A stretch of 64,000 nt of DNA from JAVJSD01 sp040219575 (GTDB taxonomy: Bacteria; Planctomycetota; Planctomycetia; Pirellulales; Pirellulaceae), in the NCBI GenBank assembly GCA_040219575.1, contig JAVJSD010000021.1, positions 1 to 64,000 of the forward strand, in the 5' to 3' direction. The position numbers were made by a program, and so were the translations under genes. This document shows positions 15,577-24,446 of this stretch, piece by piece. The number at the start of each line of letters is the position of its first letter. Within the stretch, counting starts at the first letter, position 1. The notes under the pieces are model-generated. The model made no database searches. It was not told where the DNA came from and was given only the letters and a program-made list of their open reading frames with translations.

Positions 15577-16011
15577 TTACTTCCCCTCGTCTCCCCATCC
15601 CACGGTACGCAGGAACAAGCCGATGGCGACCACGAAGTACGACGGAAACATCACGAGCATCCCAATCAGCGACGTGAACAGCCCGGTGGAGATGCCCTGG
15701 GAGATAGGTACGATGCCCGGCGTTCCATTAGCCTGGGCAATCACCGAAAAGGAGCGAATGAAACCGTCAAACGTGCCGAAGATTCCGATCAGAAACGGCA
15801 AGGGCACGAATACCAGATACGCGGCAATGACGGACGGCCGCCGGTTCATGGCCACCACCAGGCAGGCGCCCACGAACACCGCCAGTCCCGCCAGCGGCAG
15901 CAGCACGCCGTAGAACAGGCCGAGCGCCTCGAGCATCCAAGTGAGCAAGCTCCTTTCGGTCCGCATCTCGGCGTCTTGGGCCAAAATCAGAAACGAAGAC
16001 AGATCAGTCAT
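15577..16011 (-). CDS. Short MotA/TolQ/ExbB-like membrane protein
   Basis: A 144-residue protein with three hydrophobic segments. The second and third resemble ExbB/TolQ TM2-TM3: LIGIFGTFDGFIRSFSVIAQ matches the G-x-x-GT-x-x-G turn, and ISQGISTGLFTSLIGMLVMF matches the I-x-x-x-(L/I)-x-T-x-x-G pore helix. ExbB and TolQ are 215-240 residues long; here the large cytoplasmic loop is nearly absent. No ExbD/TolR partner is adjacent. A proton-channel role is therefore only suggested by resemblance. Confidence 0.6.
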   Translation of the reverse strand: MTDLSSFLILAQDAEMRTERSLLTWMLEALGLFYGVLLPLAGLAVFVGACLVVAMNRRPSVIAAYLVFVPLPFLIGIFGTFDGFIRSFSVIAQANGTPGIVPISQGISTGLFTSLIGMLVMFPSYFVVAIGLFLRTVGWGDEGK

Positions 16012-16136
16012 GAGCGGGCTCCCTGAGAGATTCCGAAGGTTGTGATGGAAACTTCAAACAAACATAGCAACGGCGGCGCGCGGCGTCATCGAAGCATCGA
16101 GGGAATCTTCGTTCATCGCGCGATGGATCAACGATG

Positions 16137-17153
16137 CTACGGACGCTTCCCGAGGATCGCCGTCACGATCTTCGCTTCGCCGTCGCGGAGCAAGTGAATC
16201 GTGATTTCGTCGCCCGGCTTCAACCGCAATAACTGCACCTGGACGTCGAGAAAGCCCTTCACGGGCTCCTCCCCAATGGCGGTGATGAGGTCGCCGGCCA
16301 GGATGCCCGCCTTTTCGGCGGGGGAGTCGGCGGCGACCTGCACCACCTGAAAGCCGTCGTCGTGACGCTTCCCCTCGACTCCCAGGTACGGCGCCAAAAG
16401 CAGCGCCATCTTCAAGGAGATCAGCAGCAGGATTTGTACGGAGTTGAACACGCTGTGGGCGATCATGGGTGTGATGAGCGTCTGTCGCCATTGATACAGC
16501 AGCGCCAGCACAACGGCGACGCCGGCCACCAGAACCGAGTGCACCGCTCCGAAGGTATGCACCGCGCCGAAGACGACCGCCTGCAACACGATCGCCCACA
16601 CCAGCGGCAGGCGCTGTCGCAGCGCGTCGTAAAGAAACCCGCGAAAGAACGTTTCCTCGCAGATCGGCGCCACGACCGATGCGAACAGCAGCAGCAGAAG
16701 CAGCTTGTACCACGGCCCGCCAAGCACGCTTTCCGCGATCTCTTGCGAACGCAAACTCGTATCGGGCGCCAACCACTTGAGCAGGTTGCCCGCGGCGATC
16801 ACGACGATCAACATGCCGCCCGCCAGGACCACTCCCAGCATCAACTCCAGCAGCCATCCCTCGCGGCGTGGACGTCGATCGGCCAGCGTTTCCCCTCGCC
16901 GGCGCAACAGCAGCATCGGCCAGGCGAACAGAAACAACTGCGGCAGGATCATGGCCAGCAACAGCAGCGCCCACGAGGGCGTCCACCCATGCAGTCGATC
17001 CGCAAAGAACGCCGCCACGCGCAGCGCGGCCAACAACCCCACGCTGATCAGCACGTCGCGCAGCTTCCACTGCGCCAGGGGCGTCAGCGACGACGACGCT
17101 GCTTCAAGCACATCCGGCGACGGCGCGCCGAGTTCGTTGGCGGAGAAATCCAT
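16137..17153 (-). CDS. CPBP-family intramembrane protease fused to a PDZ domain
   Basis: A 338-residue membrane protein. The first ~250 residues carry about eight hydrophobic segments and the CPBP (type II CAAX protease, ABI) motifs: EETFFRG (EExxxR), FGAVHTFG (FxxxH) and a third-motif HSVFNSVQ. Residues ~255-338 form a PDZ domain (DDGFQVVQVAADSPAEKAG, then GDLITAIGEEPVKG). A protease domain with a PDZ domain resembles the design of site-2 or HtrA proteases, where PDZ gates substrate. The fusion is continuous in one frame. It lies 39 bp downstream of the neighbouring hydrolase stop in the same direction, suggesting a shared transcript. Confidence 0.85.
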   Translation of the reverse strand: MDFSANELGAPSPDVLEAASSSLTPLAQWKLRDVLISVGLLAALRVAAFFADRLHGWTPSWALLLLAMILPQLFLFAWPMLLLRRRGETLADRRPRREGWLLELMLGVVLAGGMLIVVIAAGNLLKWLAPDTSLRSQEIAESVLGGPWYKLLLLLLFASVVAPICEETFFRGFLYDALRQRLPLVWAIVLQAVVFGAVHTFGAVHSVLVAGVAVVLALLYQWRQTLITPMIAHSVFNSVQILLLISLKMALLLAPYLGVEGKRHDDGFQVVQVAADSPAEKAGILAGDLITAIGEEPVKGFLDVQVQLLRLKPGDEITIHLLRDGEAKIVTAILGKRP

Positions 17154-17192
17154 GCGGCGGCCCGAGTGCTGCGATACCGCGGAGGTCGCGTG

Positions 17193-18212
17193 CTAACGGA
17201 ATTCGAACTCGGCGACGAGCGGGTAATGATCGCTCAGGTCGCGTTCGGCCTGCGGAATCTTCCAGTAGATCTGCCAATGATCCTCGTCGGCCTTCTCGCC
17301 CAGCACGCACGCGTCCTTGCGATTGACCAGCGAGCGGAGCACGAGATCCTTCCTGCCTTGCTTGTCGTCCAACAGCGGCTGACTCACCAGGATGCGATCG
17401 AATTGTTTGCCGATCAAATGGGTCGCTCGCTCGTTGGGCTTGAGGCGGCCGTGCAGATCGATCAAGTCGTCGGCTTTGTCTTCGGTGCCGGCGCCGTAGA
17501 AGATGCCCATGTCGCTGGTCGCGACGCTTTCGCCGTACAGGTCGTTGGTGTTGAAGTCGCCGATCGCGATCACGTTCTCTCCCCGCGTAATGGCGTCGGT
17601 CAGCCACGCTCGGGCCAGGCGCGCCTGCCGCTCGCGGATGTCGTTGGCGTCGGGAAAGGCCCGCAGGTGCACGTTCAATAGCAGCAGGCTTTCCTTCTCG
17701 TCTCCCGCGCCCCACTCGAAGCGGGCGAACAGGTGCTTGGGCAGACTGTAGTAGTCCTTGTTGCTCCACATCTCCTGCGTCTGTTCGCGGCGGCTGTACT
17801 CGACCAGGCCCGACTGGTAGATCACCGCCACGTCCTGCTCGGTGCCGAAGTCGTAACCTTGAATGAATGCGATGCGGTAGTCGAGGCCGTGGTTGTCCTT
17901 GAGCGACTTGGTGAGGTAGTAGACGGTGCGGCTGCTCTCGACTTCCTGCAGCGCCAGGATGGTCGGCTTCATCTTGGCGATCGCCGCCGCCACGCCGTCC
18001 CGCTTCCACTCCCACTCCTCGCGACTGGGGGCCGAGAGTTCCCGGGCCAGGTCGCGATAATTGTCGCCCGTGTAATCGTCGAAGAACCACTCCAGGTTCC
18101 AGGTGGCGACCGTGATCCGCTCGGGCTTCTCGTCCGCCGACGCGTCGGCCGGGAAAAAGGCGATCGAGCCAACAACGGCCAACATCGACACAACGAAAAG
18201 CAACCTGCGCAT
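17193..18212 (-). CDS. Secreted endonuclease/exonuclease/phosphatase-fold hydrolase
   Basis: A 339-residue protein with a signal peptide (MRRLLFVVSMLAVVG...ASA) and an EEP (DNase I-like) domain. Signature segments are VATWNLEWFF (Asn and Glu of the metal site), ILALQEVESS, DVAVIYQ, LLLLNVHLRAF, VIAIGDFNTND (GDFN) and LSDHYPLVAEF (SDHxP). These match metal-dependent phosphodiesterases acting on nucleic acids, phospholipids or inositol phosphates. A secreted nuclease is plausible for phosphate or nucleotide scavenging. The ATG at 18212 was preferred over upstream starts because it begins the signal peptide. Confidence 0.88.
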   Translation of the reverse strand: MRRLLFVVSMLAVVGSIAFFPADASADEKPERITVATWNLEWFFDDYTGDNYRDLARELSAPSREEWEWKRDGVAAAIAKMKPTILALQEVESSRTVYYLTKSLKDNHGLDYRIAFIQGYDFGTEQDVAVIYQSGLVEYSRREQTQEMWSNKDYYSLPKHLFARFEWGAGDEKESLLLLNVHLRAFPDANDIRERQARLARAWLTDAITRGENVIAIGDFNTNDLYGESVATSDMGIFYGAGTEDKADDLIDLHGRLKPNERATHLIGKQFDRILVSQPLLDDKQGRKDLVLRSLVNRKDACVLGEKADEDHWQIYWKIPQAERDLSDHYPLVAEFEFR

Positions 18213-18656
18213 CACGGTGCACCTCACATCTGGGAGAACGTCCGGCCCTTTCGCCCCCCGCGCCGTTGAAACAGCATTCAACGTCGGTCGGAGGCCAAAC
18301 CGCAAGGCATTGTAGTTGGCCCGCTTCTGAATTGCAGCCAATCGGCCTTGGGACAAGTGAAACCGCGGCCACAGAAGGGCGGAAGCCGGGGCCGCCGCCT
18401 GGATGTCGAGTCCAGCGGCGGCCCCGGAACTCGACGGGTCACCAGGCGACTGCAAATAGTCGCAAATAGTCTTCGCGGAAAAACCCGAGGCGCCCGCTAG
18501 AGAATGAACCGTACGGGCGACGGGAGATTAACTGGAAGGCCCGCGCGACCGATACAACCGGAATCGCGGCATGAATAATCCGGGCTAGACTTTGGCTGAC
18601 ACCTTCGGGGCCGGTCGCCGGGGGACGTTCGCAGCCATCACTTGAGGACCTTCCAG
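18213..18656. other. Divergent intergenic region with a strong hairpin
   Basis: It separates the leftward hydrolase from the rightward TerB-like gene, so it should contain two promoters, which I cannot place confidently. A near-perfect stem lies at 18386-18427: CCGGGGCCGCCGCCTGGA pairs with TCCAGCGGCGGCCCCGG around TGTCGAG, with one bulged base. GCAAATAGTC is directly repeated at 18451-18470. No T-run follows the stem, so it is not a classic terminator. Confidence 0.6.
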
Positions 18657-19058
18657 ATGTCGAGTTTGCATGAAATGCGCGACGAGATTCTTCGCGACCA
18701 CAAGATCACCCCCAACGAGGTCGAAGTCCTTCGGCAGTACATCGCCCGCGACGGCCGGCTCGACATGGAGGACGTCAAGGTGCTGGTCAACCTGCTGAGC
18801 GACGCGCGGGAGGTCTGCCCGGAGTTCGACGCGTTGTTCTTCCCGGCCCTCAAAGCGGTGATCCTGGAAGACGGCAAGATCGGTCCCGACGAGCAGTTCT
18901 ACCTGCTGAAGATGCTGTACTCCGACGGCGAGATCCGCGAGAGCGAGACGCGGTTCCTGCTCGAGCTGCGCAATGAGGCCCGCGAGGTTCCGCCCGAGTT
19001 CGAACAACTCTGCGAAACGGCCCTGGCGGCGCATCCCACCAACTGGAGCGTGGACTGA
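18657..19058 (+). CDS. TerB-like helical protein
   Basis: A 133-residue all-helical protein with no signal. It contains a repeated acidic pattern, RDGRLDMEDVKVLVNLLSDAREVCPEF, then EDGKIGPDEQFYLLKMLYSDGEIRESETRFLLEL. This resembles the TerB/DjlA-N-like fold, in which D-G-x-(I/L)-x-x-x-E units bind metal or partners. TerB domains act in stress-linked membrane complexes, but no tellurite gene is nearby, so the role is open. ATG 18657 is used; a TTG at 18642 would add five residues. Confidence 0.6.
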   Translation: MSSLHEMRDEILRDHKITPNEVEVLRQYIARDGRLDMEDVKVLVNLLSDAREVCPEFDALFFPALKAVILEDGKIGPDEQFYLLKMLYSDGEIRESETRFLLELRNEAREVPPEFEQLCETALAAHPTNWSVD

Positions 19059-19759
19059 CGCCGCATCAAGTCGCGAGTGCGCCGCCGGCATTTTTTTCGC
19101 GCGGCGCCCAATACATGGTTTCACGGCCGGGGGCGGCCATGCTACTTCGTCGGGCGCCACTGGCCAGCGCCTTCTTGGAGCGTAACCTGTACACGCCCGC
19201 CTGCATGAACGACTCCGCCTGGCCGGCGCTGGGCGTTCCGGCAGGTCGCCGCAGCGTTTGGCTCGGCTTGCCGTTGGCGATCCGCCGGAGGACGGCCGGA
19301 ACGGCGCACGGCTTGTTTCGGCACTGCCCTGGAGATCGCGTCGCTGGGCGAATCAGGCGACCGCCGCGTAAATCGGGCCGCATCGAAGGCGGTTTACGCC
19401 TTTCCGCCGCAGGCGGTGTTAGCCCCGGCGTTTACGCGCGTCTACGCCGGGGTGAAGCGGTGCGAGACCATTGGGCCACAGGGCCGTTTACGGTCCTTCT
19501 CGCCTCTCTGGCTTCAGCCCTTGGTGACAGGCAGGACCCTGCTCACTGCCAACGTGCGCCGGCGCGGTTTTGCTCCCACCTTCCGGTTTCCGGAATTGAT
19601 TGACTAGATAAACTGCGGAGTATAGGACGTGAATGACGATATGTGAAATCAGATGGTCGGAAAGCCAGCGGAAGGCAAGAGCAGGACGACGGAGGGTCGC
19701 CGGGCGCGCCATGTGCGTCCGTTTCCGGTTATTCCGTTCGCCCACAATTGCAGCCGCCC
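19059..19759. other. Long intergenic region with REP-like remnants
   Basis: The 701-bp gap holds a GTAG-type hairpin (19122-19145), a decayed GCCGGAACGGCGCACGG hairpin ending in TTTCGGC (19286-19316), and a palindrome around CCCCGGCGT...ACGCCGGGG (19424-19450). A 162-residue frame at 19115-19603 crosses these repeats and has no recognisable domain, so I do not call it. The stretch after 19560 is less GC-rich and may be the leader of the next gene. Confidence 0.55.
19122..19145 (-). repeat. REP-like hairpin, GTAGCATGGCC type
   Basis: On the minus strand, GTAG then CATGGCCGCCCCCGGCCGTG. It is the same sequence as at 284-306 with one extra base in the loop, and it matches 52624-52645 in its first half. 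Confidence 0.6.
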
Positions 19760-20389
19760 ATGACCATTCCCGCTCCCCATTTCTTGCTGTTCTCGGAGTC
19801 GAGCCGCTACGCGCCCGAGCGTCAGCGGCGAGCCCGCCCGCAGTGGCGATTCGTGCTCGAATCCGTCGACGGCAGCAGCAAACTGGAAGCCTGCGACGAA
19901 GAACCGAATGTCCGCGGAGACCGACTCGACTTGCTGGCGGTGGTCCGCGGGCTGGAGGCGCTGGATCAACCGTCGCGGGTTACGCTCGTCACTCCCAGTC
20001 AGTACGTAAGTCGTGGACTGCGCAGCGGCCTGGAGCAGTGGCGGGAAACCGGCTGGCAGTGGGAGCGGTTTGGGGAAATGACGCCCATCAAGAACGACGA
20101 CCTGTGGCGCCGCGTCGATCGGGCGCTTCGCTATCATCAGGTGGAGGTTCGCACGTGGCGGCTTGATTCCGCGGAATCCGGCGAAACAGCGCCCAAACTT
20201 GCTTCCACGGCGGAGGTTGCTCCAGAAAAACCTACGCCGATCCAGCAACAGCGAGCCACGACGGACAAGCCAGGAAATTGGCGAAGGCGCGCCCGAGCCG
20301 CGGTCTTGGTGACGCGGCGGTCGTTGTCCGATTTCGCCGCCCGAGTGCGCCAAATCGGCCCGCTCGGCCGACAGTCCGTCACCGCCTGA
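19760..20389 (+). CDS. RNase HI-like protein lacking catalytic residues
   Basis: A 209-residue protein. Residues 5-135 follow the RNase HI layout. The helix after the third strand is GDRLDLLAVVRGLEAL, then VTLVTPSQYVSRGL and GLEQWRETGWQW, and TPIKNDDLWRRVDRAL matches the family's N-x-D-L-W segment. The acidic positions are altered: FSESS replaces the usual TDGS strand, RLD replaces the motif carrying glutamate, and TPSQYV replaces TDSQYV. The last strand (WRLDSAES) lacks the GH...D pattern. Residues 140-209 are a basic tail. It looks like a non-catalytic member that may bind nucleic acid. That is inference from substitutions. Confidence 0.65.
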   Translation: MTIPAPHFLLFSESSRYAPERQRRARPQWRFVLESVDGSSKLEACDEEPNVRGDRLDLLAVVRGLEALDQPSRVTLVTPSQYVSRGLRSGLEQWRETGWQWERFGEMTPIKNDDLWRRVDRALRYHQVEVRTWRLDSAESGETAPKLASTAEVAPEKPTPIQQQRATTDKPGNWRRRARAAVLVTRRSLSDFAARVRQIGPLGRQSVTA

Positions 20390-20587
20390 TGGGGGGAATC
20401 GCGCGGTGCTCCACCACGCGGCCACTTTACGGGCCGCCCGCCAACTAACAAAATCACCTACAAAGGACGCGTTTTTCGCTGCTTCCTGCAAGTGGCGCGG
20501 CGATCGTCGGTAGTTCGGCCCGAGCTTCTCGCCCGAACGCCGCTGGTCTCAAACGAGTTCTAACGACGACCACAAAGGAGTTGAAGC

Positions 20588-22792
20588 GTGCGCACGACGG
20601 TTTCGCTGGAGAGCGTGGGAGCGTTGATCGAGGGCGTTCACGAGAACCCTCGCGAGGTGCTCGGCCCCCACGAAGTGGTGCATGAAGGGAATCGGGCCGT
20701 TGCGGTGCGGGCCTTTCTGCCGCAATCGAAACAGGCCTGGGTGCTGCACGCCGCCCACGAACCGCGTCCCATGCGGCGGATCCATCCGGCCGGCCTGTAC
20801 GAAGCCATCTGTCCGCTGGGGGATCCGCTCACGCCAAGCTACCAGATCCGCGTGTCCGACGAACGCGGGGAAACGAGAATCATGCACGATCCCTATGCGT
20901 TCCAGCCGTTGTTTACCGACTATGACCTGCACCTGTTCGGCGAAGGAACGCACACGAATCTTTACGAGCGCATGGGCGCGCAGATGCGGGTGATCGACGG
21001 CGTCGCCGGCGTGAATTTCGCCGTTTGGGCGCCAAACGCCGCCAGCGTGTCGGTGATCGGCGACTTCAACGACTGGGACGCCCGTCGCCATCCCATGCAG
21101 AAGCTGATTCCCAGCGGCGTGTGGGAGTTGTTCATCCCCCAGCTCGAAGCGGGCGTCGCCTACAAGTTCCGCATCCGCACTCGGCACGGCGAGGTGATCG
21201 ACAAGAGCGATCCCTTCGGTTTCGCCGCCGAACTGCCGCCGCGTACGGCCTCGATCGTCGCCGACGTCGATCAGCATGTCTGGCAGGACGACCAATGGAT
21301 GAACCGCCGTCGCGAGACCAACCAGCTCGAGCAGCCGATTTCGATCTACGAAGTGCATCTGGGAAGCTGGATGCGCGACGAGAAGCGTCACCATGGTTGG
21401 CTCAACTACCGCGATCTCGCGCACAAGCTGGTCGAGTACTGCGGCGACATGGGCTACACCCACATCGAGTTGTTGCCCATCAGCGAGCATCCGTACTCGG
21501 GCAGTTGGGGCTATCAGACGGTCGGCTACTTCGCCGCCACCAGCCGCTACGGCACGCCCGAAGACTTCATGTACTTTGTCGATTACTGCCACCAGCACGG
21601 ACTGGGCGTGATCATCGACTGGGTGCCGGCGCATTTCCCGCGCGACGGCCACGGCCTGCGGCAGTTCGACGGCAGCGCCCTGTACGAGCACGCCGATCCG
21701 CGGCAGGGCGAGCATCCCGACTGGGGCACGATGATCTTCAACTACGGGCGCAACGAAGTCCGCAACTTCCTGGTCGCCAACGCCTTGTTCTGGCTCGACA
21801 AGTACCACATCGACGGACTGCGCGTCGACGCCGTGGCCTCGATGCTGTACCTCGACTACAGCCGCGAGGAGGGCCAGTGGATTCCCAACCGCTTCGGCGG
21901 GCGGGAGAACCTGGAAGCCATCGAACTGCTGAAAAACTTCAACGTCGAAGTGCACAGCCGCTATCCCGGCGCGCTGACCATCGCCGAGGAATCGACCGCC
22001 TGGGGCGGCGTCTCGCGGCCCACCTACACCGGCGGGCTGGGCTTCAGCCTGAAGTGGAACATGGGCTGGATGAACGACACGCTGCGCTACATGCACAACG
22101 AGCCGATCCACCGTCGTTACCATCACGACGAACTCACCTTCAGCCTGATCTACGCGTTCACCGAGAACTTCTGCCTGCCGCTGTCGCACGATGAAGTCGT
22201 GCACGGCAAGGGCTCGCTGCTGGGGCAGATGCCCGGCGACCTGTGGCAGAAGTTCGCCAACCTGCGGCTGCTGTACTCGTACATGTGGACGCATCCCGGT
22301 AAGAAGCTGCTGTACATGGGTTGCGAGTTCGGCCAGTGGAACGAGTGGAACCACGACGCCGAACTGCAATGGGATCTGCTGCAATGGGGATCGCACCAGG
22401 GCGTGCAGAAGGTGGTCTCCGATCTCAACACCTTGTACCGCAACGAGCCGGCCCTGCACCAGGTCGAGTTCGAAGGCGAAGGCTTCGAGTGGGTCGACTG
22501 CCACAGCCGCGACGACAGCGTGCTGGCGTTTTTGCGCAAGGCGAAGGATCCCGAGGACTGCCTGTTGGTTGTCTGCAACTTCACGCCGGTGGTCCGCAAG
22601 CATCGCCATGTCGGCGTGCCGCGGCCCGGCTACTACCGCGAGGTGTTCAACAGCGACAGCGAGTACTACGACGGCAGCAACGTGGGGAACTACCCCGGCG
22701 TGCAGGCCGAGAAGAAGACCGCCCAGGCGCGTCCCTACTCGATCGACATCACGCTCCCGCCGCTGGCCCTGTTGGTCTTCAAGCCGGAGTAG
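20588..22792 (+). CDS. glgB: 1,4-alpha-glucan branching enzyme
   Basis: A 734-residue GlgB, a GH13 enzyme that makes alpha-1,6 branches in glycogen. There is an N-terminal domain, then a CBM48-type module (VNFAVWAPNAASVSVIGDFN, ~140-160), then the catalytic barrel. The barrel has the nucleophile in GLRVDAVASMLY (about D414), the acid glutamate in TIAEESTAW (~467) and the stabiliser in LSHDEVVHG (~535). The start is GTG at 20588 with a clear AAAGGAG seven bases upstream. No other glycogen gene is in the window. A family A repeat lies between it and the convergent permease gene. Confidence 0.96.
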   Translation: MRTTVSLESVGALIEGVHENPREVLGPHEVVHEGNRAVAVRAFLPQSKQAWVLHAAHEPRPMRRIHPAGLYEAICPLGDPLTPSYQIRVSDERGETRIMHDPYAFQPLFTDYDLHLFGEGTHTNLYERMGAQMRVIDGVAGVNFAVWAPNAASVSVIGDFNDWDARRHPMQKLIPSGVWELFIPQLEAGVAYKFRIRTRHGEVIDKSDPFGFAAELPPRTASIVADVDQHVWQDDQWMNRRRETNQLEQPISIYEVHLGSWMRDEKRHHGWLNYRDLAHKLVEYCGDMGYTHIELLPISEHPYSGSWGYQTVGYFAATSRYGTPEDFMYFVDYCHQHGLGVIIDWVPAHFPRDGHGLRQFDGSALYEHADPRQGEHPDWGTMIFNYGRNEVRNFLVANALFWLDKYHIDGLRVDAVASMLYLDYSREEGQWIPNRFGGRENLEAIELLKNFNVEVHSRYPGALTIAEESTAWGGVSRPTYTGGLGFSLKWNMGWMNDTLRYMHNEPIHRRYHHDELTFSLIYAFTENFCLPLSHDEVVHGKGSLLGQMPGDLWQKFANLRLLYSYMWTHPGKKLLYMGCEFGQWNEWNHDAELQWDLLQWGSHQGVQKVVSDLNTLYRNEPALHQVEFEGEGFEWVDCHSRDDSVLAFLRKAKDPEDCLLVVCNFTPVVRKHRHVGVPRPGYYREVFNSDSEYYDGSNVGNYPGVQAEKKTAQARPYSIDITLPPLALLVFKPE

Positions 22793-22829
22793 GCCGTGAT
22801 GCCAATGTTGATGACCAAGGGAGCGCAGC

Positions 22830-22943
22830 TCGTTGAACGGCAAGCCGCAGGCGTCGGCGGATCGCTAGGAATACGTTTCTCGCAAGTGCAACGTCGTGCG
22901 TACGCTGTCGCCTTCGGCTCGCCGTTGAACGCCGTTAAACGAC
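22830..22943. repeat. Family A palindromic element, single diverged copy
   Basis: The left arm is CGTTGAACGGCAAGCCGCAGG and the right arm is CTTCGGCTCGCCGTTGAACG, followed by CCGTTAAACG. The centre differs from other copies (ATCGCTAGGAATACGTTTCTC). The final GTTAAAC contains, on the minus strand, the TAA stop of the leftward permease gene (22935-22937), so the repeat overlaps that coding sequence. Confidence 0.85.
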
Positions 22944-24320
22944 TTTTCCGCGGTTGGGGTCGAGCAGACTCATCATGACGCCCAACGCCACGATGGCCGC
23001 CGTCAACAGATACTCCCAGGAGCCATGCTCCCTCGCGTAGTAGATGCTGTAGTTGATGCTGGAATAAACCAAGAAGGCGGTCGACGCGCAGAAGGCGATC
23101 GGGGTGAGCGGATAGAGCGGCACGCGATAGACGTTGGTCGTGTCGGGCCTCTTGCCGCGCAGCACGAACAGCGAGATCGCCACCAGAAAAATGAACGCCC
23201 AAAACACGGGGGCGCTGAACACCAGCAGCTTGGTGAATCCGTCGGCGTCGCGACCGATCAAGATCACCAGCGACGCGGTGACCAGAAACTGCAGCGAAAG
23301 CGCCCGTAGCGGCGCATCGAACCGAGCGCTCCAGCGCCCCAGCCAGGCGTACAGCCGGTGCTCCTCTCCCAGTGCGAAATAGATCCGCGCGCCGGTGAAC
23401 ATCATGCCGTTCATCGCCCCCAGCGCCGAGACGCAGATCAAGGCGCTCATCACCCGGGAGCCGGCCTCTCCCAGGGTCTGCTCGAGAACGTCGGCCGCCG
23501 GCACCGACGAGTTCGCCGTGCCTTCGATCCCCAGCACGCGCAGAAACGCCAGGTTCACCAGGACGTAGATCAACGTCACGACGCCCAGGCCCAGCAAGAG
23601 CGCCCGCAGCAGATTGCGGCGGGGGTTGTGCACCTCGGCCGCCACGAAGGAAACGTCGTTCCAGCCTCCGTAGGTGAACAGCACTAGCACCATGGCGGTC
23701 GAGAGGGAGATATCGGGGTTGACCGGTGGACGAGCGACCGACGCCTCCGCGGGCTGCGGCGGCGACCAGAACAGCGCCACCGCGAAGATCGCCAACAGGC
23801 CGACGACCTTCACGCCGGTCAGCAGATTCTGCGTCCACTTGCCGCTCCGTACGCCCAGCAGGTTGAGCACCGTCAACACCAGCAAGGCCGCGCAGGCGAA
23901 GACCATCTCGTCGTATCGCTGACCGACGCCGCCGAGGTTCAGCACGATCAGGTTCTTGGCGTACTCGGCGAAAACGAACGCCATCATGCCGACATTGCCC
24001 GGGCGAATAATCCAGAACTCGCACCAGGCGAAGACGAACCCCGCGCGACGACCGTAGGCCTTGGTCAAGTAAACGTAGTCGCCCCCTTCGCGCGGAAAGG
24101 CGGTCGCCAACTCCGCGTAGCACAACGCTCCCACCAGCGAGATCAAGCCGCCCGCGATCCAGACCAAAAGCAGCGCGGAGGGGCCCGGGACGTTCATCGC
24201 GATCAGGGGCGTCGTTTTGTAGATGCCCGAGCCGATGATGATGCCGACAATGATGCAGGTCGTGTCGAGCAGCGACAGTTGTCGTCGCGGCGCTCCGGCG
24301 GTTTTCTCGGGCTTGGTCAT
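22935..24320 (-). CDS. APC-superfamily amino acid permease
   Basis: A 461-residue, 12-helix transporter of the amino acid-polyamine-organocation superfamily, importing or exchanging amino acids across the cytoplasmic membrane. TM1 holds the family signature IIVGIIIGSGIYKTTP (unwound G-S-G). Helix 6 (VLFTYGGWNDVSFVAAEV) has the F-x-Y-x-G-W pattern of LAT/SLC7-like members, and FPREGGDYVYLTKAYG follows TM2. The substrate is not predictable. The ATG at 24320 was chosen because an upstream in-frame start adds an unlike polar leader. The last codons, VV and the stop, lie in a family A repeat arm. Confidence 0.9.
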   Translation of the reverse strand: MTKPEKTAGAPRRQLSLLDTTCIIVGIIIGSGIYKTTPLIAMNVPGPSALLLVWIAGGLISLVGALCYAELATAFPREGGDYVYLTKAYGRRAGFVFAWCEFWIIRPGNVGMMAFVFAEYAKNLIVLNLGGVGQRYDEMVFACAALLVLTVLNLLGVRSGKWTQNLLTGVKVVGLLAIFAVALFWSPPQPAEASVARPPVNPDISLSTAMVLVLFTYGGWNDVSFVAAEVHNPRRNLLRALLLGLGVVTLIYVLVNLAFLRVLGIEGTANSSVPAADVLEQTLGEAGSRVMSALICVSALGAMNGMMFTGARIYFALGEEHRLYAWLGRWSARFDAPLRALSLQFLVTASLVILIGRDADGFTKLLVFSAPVFWAFIFLVAISLFVLRGKRPDTTNVYRVPLYPLTPIAFCASTAFLVYSSINYSIYYAREHGSWEYLLTAAIVALGVMMSLLDPNRGKVV

Positions 24321-24446
24321 GGCGTCAGCATAGCAACGCCCGGCGTCGTTGTGAGCCGGCGCGCGCACATATTCGCCGAGCCGCGGGGTTGATCCGGTTC
24401 ATCCCTGCGCCGCTCGTGATTGGGCGTCTGCTTTGCCGTGACGCAT

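Noticed and set aside
19059..19120. Terminator after the TerB-like gene
   Set aside because: There is a T7 run, but it lies inside the loop of a GC stem rather than after it.
19115..19603. 162-residue frame in the TerB-RNase H gap
   Set aside because: It crosses REP-like repeats and has Arg/Pro-rich sequence with no recognisable domain.
20549..22843. 764-residue frame opposite glgB
   Set aside because: It is antisense to a clear GlgB, with low-complexity His/Val/Leu-rich translation typical of GC-rich shadow frames.
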